A stretch of 5,428 bases of DNA from Flavobacteriaceae bacterium (GTDB taxonomy: Bacteria; Bacteroidota; Bacteroidia; Flavobacteriales; Flavobacteriaceae): NCBI GenBank assembly GCA_016763715.1, contig JAESTG010000036.1:1-5428 (forward strand). Reading direction: 5' to 3'. Positions 1-5,428 of this stretch are shown in pieces. The translations under genes were made by a program, and so were the position numbers. Position 1 is the first letter of the stretch, and each line of letters begins with the position of its first letter. The notes below the pieces were generated by a model that saw only the letters and a program-made list of their open reading frames with translations, ran no database searches and was not told the origin of the DNA.

Positions 1-1077
1 CGTTAGACTACTGTAGGTGTGTAATTCGAGCCATGCCAATAATCGCTTTTCAGGGTACTGCGCCTTGACTGCTTCCGAAGTTGCCTTTACTTTGCTCGGA
101 GAGTGGGCGTAATCTTTATAAGCGACTGTACTGCTATTCTCTGCTATTTTCTCTAAACGTTTGCTTGCACCTTTAAAAGTGGCAATAGCTTCGTAAAAAC
201 CAGCTTCATCGACCCCCATTAATTGACAAATCCAGCGCGCACCTTCCAAATTATTTAAATTATGTTTCCCAAATACTTCAATGGGCATTGGCCCTTCAGG
301 GGTTGTCAATAAAGTTTCACCGTCTTCAACTATATAAGCTGGGGTTCTGTAAGGGTACTTTTTAATCAAACTAGTTGAAGTTTCCACGACCTTCTTCACT
401 TCAGGGTCTTCCTCATTATAAATGATGGCTCCTCCGTTGGTAATCTGACTTAAGAAAATTTCAAACTGCTCCACGTAATTCTCAAAAGTTGGGAAGACGT
501 TAATATGATCCCAAGCGATTCCACTTAGCAATGCAATATTTGGCTGGTATAAATGAAACTTAGGGCGTCGGTCAATAGGTGATGACAAATATTCGTCTCC
601 CTCTAAAACTATAAAGTCATTGTCTTCGGTAAGGTGAACCATGGTATCGAAACCTTCCAATTGCGCACCTACCATATAATCCACATCTCGCTCATGATAG
701 TGCATGACATGTAAAATCATGGAAGTAATCGTTGTTTTTCCATGGGAACCTCCAATTACTACTCGAGTTTTATTCTTCGATTGTTCGTATAAAAATTCGG
801 GATAACTATAGATGGTAAGGTCTAATTCTTTTGCTTTTAGCAACTCAGGGTTATCAGCTTTTGCATGCATTCCAAGAATAATTGCATCAAGAGTATCATT
901 AATCTTTTCAGGAAACCAACCGTATTCTTTTGGTAATAATCCTTTCGCTTCTAAACGGGACTTTGACGGATTAAAAATTTCGTCATCACTTCCACTAACG
1001 GTATATCCTTTGTGATGTAAGGCCAAAGCCAAATTATGCATGGCGCTGCCACCAATAGCTATGAAATGTATTCTCAT
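1..1077 (-). CDS. mpl: Mpl-type Mur ligase (UDP-N-acetylmuramate:L-Ala-gamma-D-Glu-meso-DAP ligase), 3' end missing
   Basis: The frame is open from the ATG at 1077-1075 to the window edge, giving 359 codons without a stop. Full-length relatives are about 450 residues, so roughly 90 C-terminal residues are missing. Mpl is a cytoplasmic ATP-dependent ligase that reattaches recovered murein tripeptide to UDP-MurNAc during peptidoglycan recycling. The N-terminal domain has a glycine loop (IGGSAMHNLA, 8-17) and GSD at 29-31. The ATP-binding P-loop is GGSHGKTT (109-116), with Ser where GTHGKTT is more usual. EGDEY (159-163), DRRPKF (169-174) and WDHINVF (189-195) match the central domain. The DRRPKF segment fits Mpl (DKRSKF in E. 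coli, from memory) and not MurC. GKHNLNN (270-276), DYAHSPSK (322-329) and ELHTYSS (351-357) belong to the end of the central domain and the C-terminal domain. The start is chosen because the glycine loop follows it directly; no Shine-Dalgarno sequence is seen. It lies 86 bases downstream of the TPR gene. The family is certain; Mpl rather than another MurC-like ligase is likely. Confidence 0.9.
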   Translation of the reverse strand, partial: MRIHFIAIGGSAMHNLALALHHKGYTVSGSDDEIFNPSKSRLEAKGLLPKEYGWFPEKINDTLDAIILGMHAKADNPELLKAKELDLTIYSYPEFLYEQSKNKTRVVIGGSHGKTTITSMILHVMHYHERDVDYMVGAQLEGFDTMVHLTEDNDFIVLEGDEYLSSPIDRRPKFHLYQPNIALLSGIAWDHINVFPTFENYVEQFEIFLSQITNGGAIIYNEEDPEVKKVVETSTSLIKKYPYRTPAYIVEDGETLLTTPEGPMPIEVFGKHNLNNLEGARWICQLMGVDEAGFYEAIATFKGASKRLEKIAENSSTVAYKDYAHSPSKVKATSEAVKAQYPEKRLLAWLELHTYSSLT

Positions 1078-1163
1078 TGTTGGAATATAGGGTTCAATTA
1101 GAATGTAAATATAAAGATTAATTGGGCAAGCTACGTAATCAAATATGTGGGATATTGTTCATA
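1078..1163. other. Intergenic gap between the TPR gene and mpl
   Basis: This 86-base AT-rich gap follows the TPR stop and precedes the mpl start on the minus strand. It holds a 5-base inverted repeat (AATAT at 1142-1146, ATATT at 1152-1156) that is too short and AT-rich to call a terminator. A partial match to the Bacteroidota -7 element (TATATTTA on the minus strand, 1106-1113, against TAnnTTTG) has no TTTG or TTG element at the expected distance. No promoter is called, and mpl may be read through from upstream. Confidence 0.4.
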
Positions 1164-2126
1164 TTAAAGAGAGAGAATGATCTTTTTTTCTTTCTTGGCT
1201 TCTTTAAAATCTGGACGGTTTACAAGCGCTTTATCAATCCATTTTAAAGCAGATTTTTTATTTCCCAAATTTTTATAAATCTGTGCCAAACGGTAATAAG
1301 CCCAGTCTTTAGGGACACCATCTTTTACGGAATGGTTTTCTATGTATTTCTGAAGACAATTAATCCCAAGTTCAGCATCCAAATTATACAGTGCTGCTAT
1401 TTTTCCAATTTGATAATGCAGGGCATTGCGCTTGTGAACCTTTAGGCAGTTGTTCACCGTTTGAATCGCTTTCTTTGGCTGATTTGTATTTTCATACAAA
1501 TCGGTCAGCTTTTCATAGGTATGAACAGATCCTCCCACCGAAATAGCTTGTTTATAATAACGCTCTGCATCTTTATCACGGTCGCTGTATTCAGCAATAT
1601 AGCCGTTGGCCAAATGACCATCTACTCGTGACAACTTTGCCAACTGATTGGCATATATAATCGCCTTCTTTTCACTTCCGCCAATAATACCAGGTAGCTG
1701 TATGTAAAATTCAACTAAAGCCCATCGTACTTCAATGTGACTAGAGTCTAGTTTAGCAGCCTTTTCAAAGTGTCTCCTAATATCTCCTATATACCCCAAA
1801 GCTAGAATTCGGTTTATTTCGAGTGCTTTCATACCTAAAGCGCCTCCAGCTTTAAAATGGTAATTTGCATTAAAATCGTCCTCCTCTACAAGCGCATTAT
1901 AATAATTAATAGCTGTATCCCAATCTTCCGTATAACTGGCGATATCCCCTAGATACTCACGTGTTTTCTTATGGGTTGGATGATCCTCTAAATACTGTTT
2001 AAATATAGGTTTCGCCTTACTGAACTTTTCTTCAGCAAAATAATATTCAGCCTTCTCATATGAAGATTGGGCCAGTAATGACATAGGCAACATAAATAAG
2101 AAAAGGAAACTATTTTTCACAGACAT
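1164..2126 (-). CDS. Exported tetratricopeptide repeat (TPR) protein
   Basis: The 320-residue product begins with a signal peptide: Lys4, a hydrophobic stretch at about 5-18, and LLAQ with probable cleavage after Ala19, leaving Gln20 first. The mature part is predicted to be alpha-helical TPR solenoid, a scaffold for protein contacts, most likely in the periplasm. Clear repeats lie at about 22-55 (EKAEYYFAEEKFSKAKPIFK), 56-89, 171-200 (DKDAERYYKQAI), 203-236 and 275-308 (YRLAQIYKNLGNKKSALKWI). A degenerate stretch at 112-165 contains FYIQLPGIIGGSEKKA (140-155), a loop resembling a PG(I/F)xGG segment that I recall from other exported TPR proteins. No catalytic motif is visible, and the partner cannot be named. 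The tail is lysine-rich (KKEKK, 311-315). The ATG at 2126 is chosen because it gives an intact signal peptide; no Shine-Dalgarno sequence precedes it. It starts 49 bases after the DUF4136 gene and is probably co-transcribed with it. Confidence 0.9.
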   Translation of the reverse strand: MSVKNSFLFLFMLPMSLLAQSSYEKAEYYFAEEKFSKAKPIFKQYLEDHPTHKKTREYLGDIASYTEDWDTAINYYNALVEEDDFNANYHFKAGGALGMKALEINRILALGYIGDIRRHFEKAAKLDSSHIEVRWALVEFYIQLPGIIGGSEKKAIIYANQLAKLSRVDGHLANGYIAEYSDRDKDAERYYKQAISVGGSVHTYEKLTDLYENTNQPKKAIQTVNNCLKVHKRNALHYQIGKIAALYNLDAELGINCLQKYIENHSVKDGVPKDWAYYRLAQIYKNLGNKKSALKWIDKALVNRPDFKEAKKEKKIILSL

Positions 2127-2175
2127 CGTAGGGGTTTAGAGATAAAGAGCTTCATATATTCAATTATAAATATGC
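2127..2175. other. Intergenic gap between the DUF4136 and TPR genes
   Basis: This short AT-rich gap contains an imperfect inverted repeat (CATAT at 2153-2157, ATATG at 2170-2174, 12-base loop). It is too weak to call a terminator or operator. No Shine-Dalgarno sequence is present before the TPR start. Confidence 0.35.
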
Positions 2176-2706
2176 TCAAAGTATTTTATTTTGGGGAGGG
2201 AATTTCTTCAAAGCCTTCTCCAACACCTTATAGTAATAAGCCTCTTTTTGCCTTGGCGTTGCCTTTTCTTTCAGTTCACCATCAATGACAGCCTGCCAAA
2301 CTAACTCTTGATTTTTATGAGCATCAATAATATCGATAGTCAATTGCTGATTGATAGTTCTCCCTCCTATTGGGATACCACCACTTACTCCAATGCCTCC
2401 ATTTCGCCCTCCTCCACCAACACCAATACCAATAGTGCTTCGAGAATTGGAAACACTTTCGCTTGCATAAAAATTTATATAAAAACGATTGAAACTGGTC
2501 TTTGTAAAACCTCGTTGCTGTAACACTGAATCAATGGCAAACTTGATCCGCTTATCATCAAACTCATTAAGTCCAGAATCTATATCGGGATAAAAACGAT
2601 AGGAATTGTATTCACTAAAATCTTGATCTTTTTCGAAGTCTATATAAACAGAAGGTCCGCAGGAAAATAGCAATACCATTGAGACCAAAAGAAGTGCTGT
2701 TTTCAT
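2176..2706 (-). CDS. DUF4136 family lipoprotein
   Basis: From the ATG at 2706 the product is 176 residues and begins with a lipoprotein signal: Lys2, hydrophobic residues 4-14, then LLFSC with Cys16 as the lipidated residue. The mature part resembles the DUF4136 family of bacterial envelope lipoproteins, whose function is unknown. Supporting segments are the early YIDFEKDQDFSEYNSYRFYP (21-40), a central YINFYAS (76-82), a glycine-rich linker (about 92-115, GIGVGGGGRNGG and GVSGGIPIGG), a strand LTIDIIDAHKNQELVWQA (122-139), and a C-terminal helix ending KALKKFPP (164-171) after ATPRQKEA. The frame also opens at an ATG at 2748, 11 bases after the upstream stop. That start would put 14 extra residues ahead of the lipoprotein signal, so 2706 is preferred. 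No acidic run follows Cys16, so there is no obvious surface-export signal of the kind known in Bacteroidota and a periplasm-facing anchor is more likely. That last point is inference. Confidence 0.88.
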   Translation of the reverse strand: MKTALLLVSMVLLFSCGPSVYIDFEKDQDFSEYNSYRFYPDIDSGLNEFDDKRIKFAIDSVLQQRGFTKTSFNRFYINFYASESVSNSRSTIGIGVGGGGRNGGIGVSGGIPIGGRTINQQLTIDIIDAHKNQELVWQAVIDGELKEKATPRQKEAYYYKVLEKALKKFPPQNKIL

Positions 2707-2759
2707 GGTGCAATTTTTACTAAAAATAGTCAAAACTTGCCGACTCACCCTTAGGTTTG
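2707..2759. other. Intergenic gap between the T9SS protein gene and the DUF4136 gene
   Basis: This 53-base gap holds a perfect 6-base inverted repeat, ATTTTT at 2713-2718 and AAAAAT at 2722-2727 with a 3-base loop, close upstream of the lipoprotein start. It contains no G-C pairs, so it is a poor terminator candidate and may only be AT-rich leader sequence. The alternative upstream ATG of the lipoprotein gene (2746-2748) also falls here. Confidence 0.35.
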
Positions 2760-5066
2760 TTATTCTTTAACAATTTTCTTGATGATAGAACCACGGTTCG
2801 TAGTAACCGAAACAAAATAAATGCCTGAGCTAAGTTGTGTGCAATCAATAATTTTTTCCGAAGTAAAAAATAACTCCTCACCTAAAACTGAGTAAACCGT
2901 CGCATTTTCAAAAACAACGCCTTCTCCCACATGAATTTGAAGTTTTTCTGAAACGGGGTTGGGATACAAACGAACAAAATCGGTAGCAGTCACATCATCC
3001 ATTCCTAAAATTTCAATCACCTGAGTACTTACTGTATTAGTCAAAATAGTCGCATTGAAATCGAAGAAAATATTAGCTTCATTCGTAATAACATCAAACA
3101 AAAATAGTGTTTCAAGACTCCGCACTTGAAAAGCAATATAACCGTTGCTTCCTTCGGGGTCTACATCCACTGAAGGGAGGTTAATATCATCAAAGAAAAA
3201 TGAAACAATATTTCCGTCAACAATCTCAGTTCGGTATTCATGGCTGGCATCCAGTACTCGGAAACTGGACCAATCCAATTGATTACTTAAAATATCTTCC
3301 ACACGAACATTAATAGCGCTAGCCGTCCCCACATTTTGAAAGCGAACTATATAATCCAAATAATCTCCCACTTCATCTAGCGTAATCGTTTCTCCTTGAG
3401 AAACTGCTTTGTCGTTAGGATCTAGTGAATTCACTATTACTTGAAGGAACACATAATTATTATCTTCTGGATTTACATCGTCACTAACTGGTGTAACTTG
3501 AGCGATGAATAATAAAGTATCTCCAGACTCATTGATTGGCGGTGGCAATGTATTCAAAGTAACACCTATAATTCTTGACTCAAAGGGCACTAAATCAACA
3601 TAATTCCATGTAATTTCATTCGCATTAACATTATCTTCAACCGGAGTGGCCTCAATAAAAGTTTGCCGAGCATCATCAAACTGTAAGGTTACTTGTCCAC
3701 TGAGTACCGTTGTGCCTAAATTTTCATAGGTTATAATATAACTTGCATCAAAACCAGGTCGTGCATCAATTAATGGTATTAAAGTAATGCGGAGATCATC
3801 AAAAATTTCGGTAGCAACAAGACAAAAGTCAACAATCTCGACATTTCCATGGTCAACAAAAGTAGTTTCTACACTGGTAGGAGTTACTTCAAAAAAGTTG
3901 GGTAAAGAGATTTCGGCAACGCTTGTTGTGAATGTGCCTAAATCTACATACAGCAAATATTCTCCATTATTATTCGTGGTGGTACTAAAGGTATCTGTTC
4001 CATCATTAATATTGATTATGATTGCTCGAGCATCATAATCGTCAACATCACAGCCATCGGTATCAAAGTCGAATTGAACAGCACCCGCTATATTATTAAA
4101 AGCTAAGTCACAAGCTTGGAGAACTTCAAGGTTGTTTTCACAGCCTGGGGCATTATTCACAATCTCAACAATGCCTTGAATCGTTAATAAATTACAAATG
4201 TTTAAAAGGTTACAGACAGCTAGGTTAGGGTTATTTTGAATAATAATAGATTCAATTTTCGCTGGATCTATATTTTGAAGGGCAGAAATATCATCTAGTA
4301 TAGGGTTCTCTGTAATGTCCAAAGAAATTAATCCGTTAACGTTATTATTGGTGATACCCTCCAACCCAGAAAGGCTTTCCAAAGAATCATTTGCGAAAAT
4401 GAAGAGAAATAAATTAGTGATATCTGTAATTTGACTAAATACTTCCAAATTTGTAAGATTCGGGTTATTTTCAATATAGATTGAATTAACAGCTCCTGTA
4501 ATGTTTTGTAATGCAGATATATCGGATAAGTTATCATTGTCCCATAAGTAAATGACATCTGCATTAGTGATATTTTCTATACCATTTAAGTTTGTCAATC
4601 CATTCATATTGTCAATAATAATTCCAGTTTGTGGACCGAAAGATACCCCATCAAATATGTCGAGGGAAGTAATGAGTGGGTTATTGGTAAAGAACACTCC
4701 ATTCAATTCTGTTCCTACTTCTACAGTAATTCCTTCTATAGAATTAAGCAAGGGATTACTTTCGAAGCTGAGTTCGGCATCTGGCCCAGAGAGCATGACA
4801 TTCCATCCGCCAAAATCTTCTAATAATGGATTTTCAAAAATGTATAATTCCTCTGTAATAATAGTAACTTGATTCAATCCTGAAAGATCTACAATATCGC
4901 TTCCTCCTATACGAAGACTGACATCCAATTGAGTACACCCAGGATATGTAGTGGCGAAGGCATCTATATCGGCCTGTGAGGACAAAATGATGAGATTAGT
5001 TGGACACTGTCCAAAACTTAAAAGTGAAATAAAAAAGGTGACAGTTAGAAATAGAATTTTTTTCAT
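2760..5066 (-). CDS. Secreted T9SS surface protein with leucine-rich solenoid, DUF11-like and DUF7619-like domains
   Basis: The 768-residue product has a signal peptide (MKKILFLTV onward, to about Gly19). The ATG at 5066 is chosen because it begins this signal, without a Shine-Dalgarno sequence. Residues 77-285 form nine leucine-rich, Asn-rich repeats of about 25 residues (NPLL, NNPLI, NNPNL and similar). Cysteines at 21 and 44 precede them, and Cys285, 291, 309 and 319 follow as a probable cap. Residues 324-415 look like a carboxypeptidase-regulatory or SdrD-B type beta-sandwich with an Asp-rich loop (DFDTDGCDVDD, 333-343) and NNNGEY (365-370). Residues 420-545 resemble a DUF11-like module. 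Residues 546-680 match a DUF7619-type domain (SLDPNDKA at 547-554, YLDYIVRFQNVGTASA at 569-584, NGYIAFQVR at 641-649). The end is a type A T9SS sorting domain (YPNP at 701, SSGIYFVSV at 746-754, IIKKIVKE at the terminus). Export through Sec and then T9SS to the cell surface or medium is the family expectation. A role in adhesion or ligand binding is inference, and no catalytic motif is visible. Confidence 0.92.
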   Translation of the reverse strand: MKKILFLTVTFFISLLSFGQCPTNLIILSSQADIDAFATTYPGCTQLDVSLRIGGSDIVDLSGLNQVTIITEELYIFENPLLEDFGGWNVMLSGPDAELSFESNPLLNSIEGITVEVGTELNGVFFTNNPLITSLDIFDGVSFGPQTGIIIDNMNGLTNLNGIENITNADVIYLWDNDNLSDISALQNITGAVNSIYIENNPNLTNLEVFSQITDITNLFLFIFANDSLESLSGLEGITNNNVNGLISLDITENPILDDISALQNIDPAKIESIIIQNNPNLAVCNLLNICNLLTIQGIVEIVNNAPGCENNLEVLQACDLAFNNIAGAVQFDFDTDGCDVDDYDARAIIININDGTDTFSTTTNNNGEYLLYVDLGTFTTSVAEISLPNFFEVTPTSVETTFVDHGNVEIVDFCLVATEIFDDLRITLIPLIDARPGFDASYIITYENLGTTVLSGQVTLQFDDARQTFIEATPVEDNVNANEITWNYVDLVPFESRIIGVTLNTLPPPINESGDTLLFIAQVTPVSDDVNPEDNNYVFLQVIVNSLDPNDKAVSQGETITLDEVGDYLDYIVRFQNVGTASAINVRVEDILSNQLDWSSFRVLDASHEYRTEIVDGNIVSFFFDDINLPSVDVDPEGSNGYIAFQVRSLETLFLFDVITNEANIFFDFNATILTNTVSTQVIEILGMDDVTATDFVRLYPNPVSEKLQIHVGEGVVFENATVYSVLGEELFFTSEKIIDCTQLSSGIYFVSVTTNRGSIIKKIVKE
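2763..2978 (-). other. T9SS type A C-terminal sorting domain (coding segment)
   Basis: Residues 697-768 of the secreted protein. The order YPNP (701-704), a short strand KLQIHV (708-713), VYSVLGEELF (724-733), LSSGIYFVSV (745-754) and a basic end KKIVKE is the usual pattern of the type IX secretion sorting domain. In this family the domain is recognised by the outer-membrane secretion machinery and normally removed as the protein is attached to the surface or released. Confidence 0.93.
3027..3431 (-). other. DUF7619-type domain (coding segment)
   Basis: Residues 546-680 of the secreted protein. NSLDPNDKAVSQG, then DYLDYIVRFQNVGTASAINV, a DW-SSF segment (598-602), HEYRTEIVDGNIVSFFFDDI and the closing NGYIAFQVR are typical of a beta-sandwich module found just ahead of the sorting domain in many flavobacterial secreted proteins. 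Its function is unknown. The family name is given from memory of these motifs. Confidence 0.75.
4212..4838 (-). repeat. Nine-copy leucine-rich solenoid, about 25 residues (75 bases) per copy
   Basis: Each copy of this protein-level repeat carries an Asn-rich turn followed by leucines. The key Leu or Ile falls at residues 81, 106, 131, 157, 180, 204, 229, 257 and 282, giving steps of 25, 25, 26, 23, 24, 25, 28 and 25. Typical turns are ENPLL, SNPLL, NNPLI, NNPNL and ENPIL. DISALQNI occurs twice (182-189 and 259-266). The DNA copies are diverged, so this is an old protein repeat and not a recent tandem duplication. A receptor L-domain or LRR-like parallel beta solenoid is expected. Confidence 0.8.
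5010..5066 (-). other. Sec signal peptide of the T9SS protein (coding segment)
   Basis: Residues 1-19: two lysines, a hydrophobic core, then LLSFG with cleavage expected before Gln20. Cys21 follows, but FGQC is not a lipobox because Gln sits at -1, so signal peptidase I is expected and not lipid attachment. Confidence 0.75.
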
Positions 5067-5142
5067 TCAACAAATTTTAAGGTAAGATACACATATTCAG
5101 ATATGCATACTGACAAAACCAACTGCCTTTCGCCTATACTAC
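5067..5142. other. Intergenic gap between obg and the T9SS protein gene
   Basis: This 76-base gap is where a promoter for the downstream envelope genes would be expected. On the minus strand TTTG at 5114-5117 and TATCTTAC at 5082-5089 loosely resemble the Bacteroidota -33 (TTTG) and -7 (TAnnTTTG) elements. Their 24-base spacing is longer than the usual 19-21, so no promoter is called. A short hairpin (CATAT at 5092-5096, ATATG at 5101-5105) and the palindrome TATGCATA (5102-5109) overlap here. No U-tract follows, so it is not a convincing terminator for obg. Confidence 0.35.
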
Positions 5143-5428
5143 CTAGATTTTCTCATCTGTATTAAGCATCTCCCAAAGCGTATCTTTCAATTCCATCAAC
5201 CCCTGTTGTGCGACCGCAGAGAAGGATAAATAAGGTAAACCTTCCAAATCTTTATCAAGTTGCTGGGTCATTTCTGCCTTTAGCTCGTCGTCCAACATAT
5301 CGCTTTTTGAGATGGCGATTAAACGCTCCTTGTCTAGCATTTCTGGATTGTAACGACGTAATTCGTCCAACAAAACATCATATTGTTTCCGAATGTCATC
5401 CGCATCGGCTGGAATTAAAAACAACAAG
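5143..5428 (-). CDS. obg: Obg family GTPase, C-terminal part of the G domain (5' end missing)
   Basis: Only the last 95 or so codons are present. The frame enters from beyond the window, and the TTG at 5427-5425 is an internal leucine codon, not a start. Obg (CgtA) is an essential GTPase that acts in large-subunit ribosome assembly and stress control. Recognisable segments, counted from that leucine, are [18 protein letters not shown] (2-19), [20 protein letters not shown] (22-41), the guanine-specificity motif SKSD (40-43, in place of NKxD), and the G5 motif SFSAVAQQG (72-80). The product ends at [16 protein letters not shown], immediately after the G domain. It therefore lacks the C-terminal domain found in some other Obg proteins, which is normal for Bacteroidota as far as I know. 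The gene precedes the T9SS protein gene by 76 bases on the same strand. Confidence 0.93.
   Translation of the reverse strand, partial: LLFLIPADADDIRKQYDVLLDELRRYNPEMLDKERLIAISKSDMLDDELKAEMTQQLDKDLEGLPYLSFSAVAQQGLMELKDTLWEMLNTDEKI

Noticed and set aside
812..1015. Open frame of 67 codons on the plus strand
   Set aside because: It is antisense to the conserved N-terminal domain of the Mpl-like ligase.
1142..1156. AATAT/ATATT inverted repeat after the TPR gene as a terminator
   Set aside because: It has only five A-T pairs and no U-tract on the transcribed strand.
2308..2523. Open frame of 71 codons on the plus strand
   Set aside because: It is antisense to the DUF4136 gene; its low-complexity Ser/Thr/Asn content is the mirror of the glycine-rich segment.
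2713..2727. Perfect inverted repeat ATTTTT/AAAAAT as a terminator
   Set aside because: The stem has no G-C pairs, so it would be unstable. It also lies next to the downstream start codon, where AT-rich sequence is expected.
3787..4038. Open frame of 83 codons on the plus strand
   Set aside because: It is antisense to the beta-sandwich part of the secreted protein, with no signal, motif or start context.
4328..4564. Open frame of 78 codons on the minus strand
   Set aside because: It is an out-of-frame reading inside the solenoid region of the large secreted protein, whose own frame is intact and has clear domains.
4212..4838. CRISPR or DNA-level tandem repeat
   Set aside because: The periodicity of about 75 bases is only at the protein level; the DNA copies are too diverged, and an intact reading frame with leucine-rich repeats explains it.
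4552..4872. Open frame of 106 codons on the plus strand
   Set aside because: It lies wholly antisense to the leucine-rich repeat region of the T9SS protein, has no recognisable protein features, and follows from the repetitive codon pattern of that gene.
5092..5109. CATAT/ATATG hairpin and TATGCATA palindrome as an operator or terminator
   Set aside because: The stem is five AT-rich bases without a T-tract, and short palindromes like this arise often by chance in such DNA.
5082..5117. Possible Bacteroidota promoter (TTTG and TATCTTAC on the minus strand)
   Set aside because: The -7 element matches TAnnTTTG only partly and the 24-base spacing is too long, so it cannot be separated from chance in AT-rich DNA.

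Overview
The window reads as a chromosomal segment from a member of the Bacteroidota, most likely a flavobacterium. The evidence is a type IX secretion (T9SS) C-terminal sorting domain on a large surface protein, an Obg GTPase that ends directly after its G domain, a Mpl-type Mur ligase with the variant P-loop GGSHGKTT, visibly AT-rich DNA, and start codons without Shine-Dalgarno sequences. The genus cannot be fixed from the sequence alone.

All five genes lie on the minus strand, so they are transcribed from high to low coordinates. In that order they are: the 3' end of obg (5428 to 5143, cut by the window edge); a 768-residue secreted protein with an N-terminal leucine-rich solenoid, Ig-like or DUF11-like modules, a DUF7619-type domain and a T9SS sorting domain (5066 to 2760); a DUF4136 lipoprotein (2706 to 2176); an exported tetratricopeptide repeat protein (2126 to 1164); and the first 359 codons of an mpl-like ligase (1077 to 1, whose 3' end is beyond the window). 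Gaps are 76, 53, 49 and 86 bases, short enough for co-transcription, but no convincing promoter or terminator was found in any of them.

Functionally, two housekeeping genes flank three cell-envelope genes. Obg is a ribosome-associated GTPase and Mpl salvages cell-wall peptides. The three genes between them encode a probable surface-displayed protein, a lipid-anchored envelope protein and a periplasmic TPR protein. All three carry export signals, but nothing in the sequence proves that they act together.

I found no RNA gene, mobile element, CRISPR array, phage gene or recognisable novel defence or biosynthetic system. The points most worth a second look are the repeat solenoid with cysteine-rich caps and the modular build of the T9SS protein.
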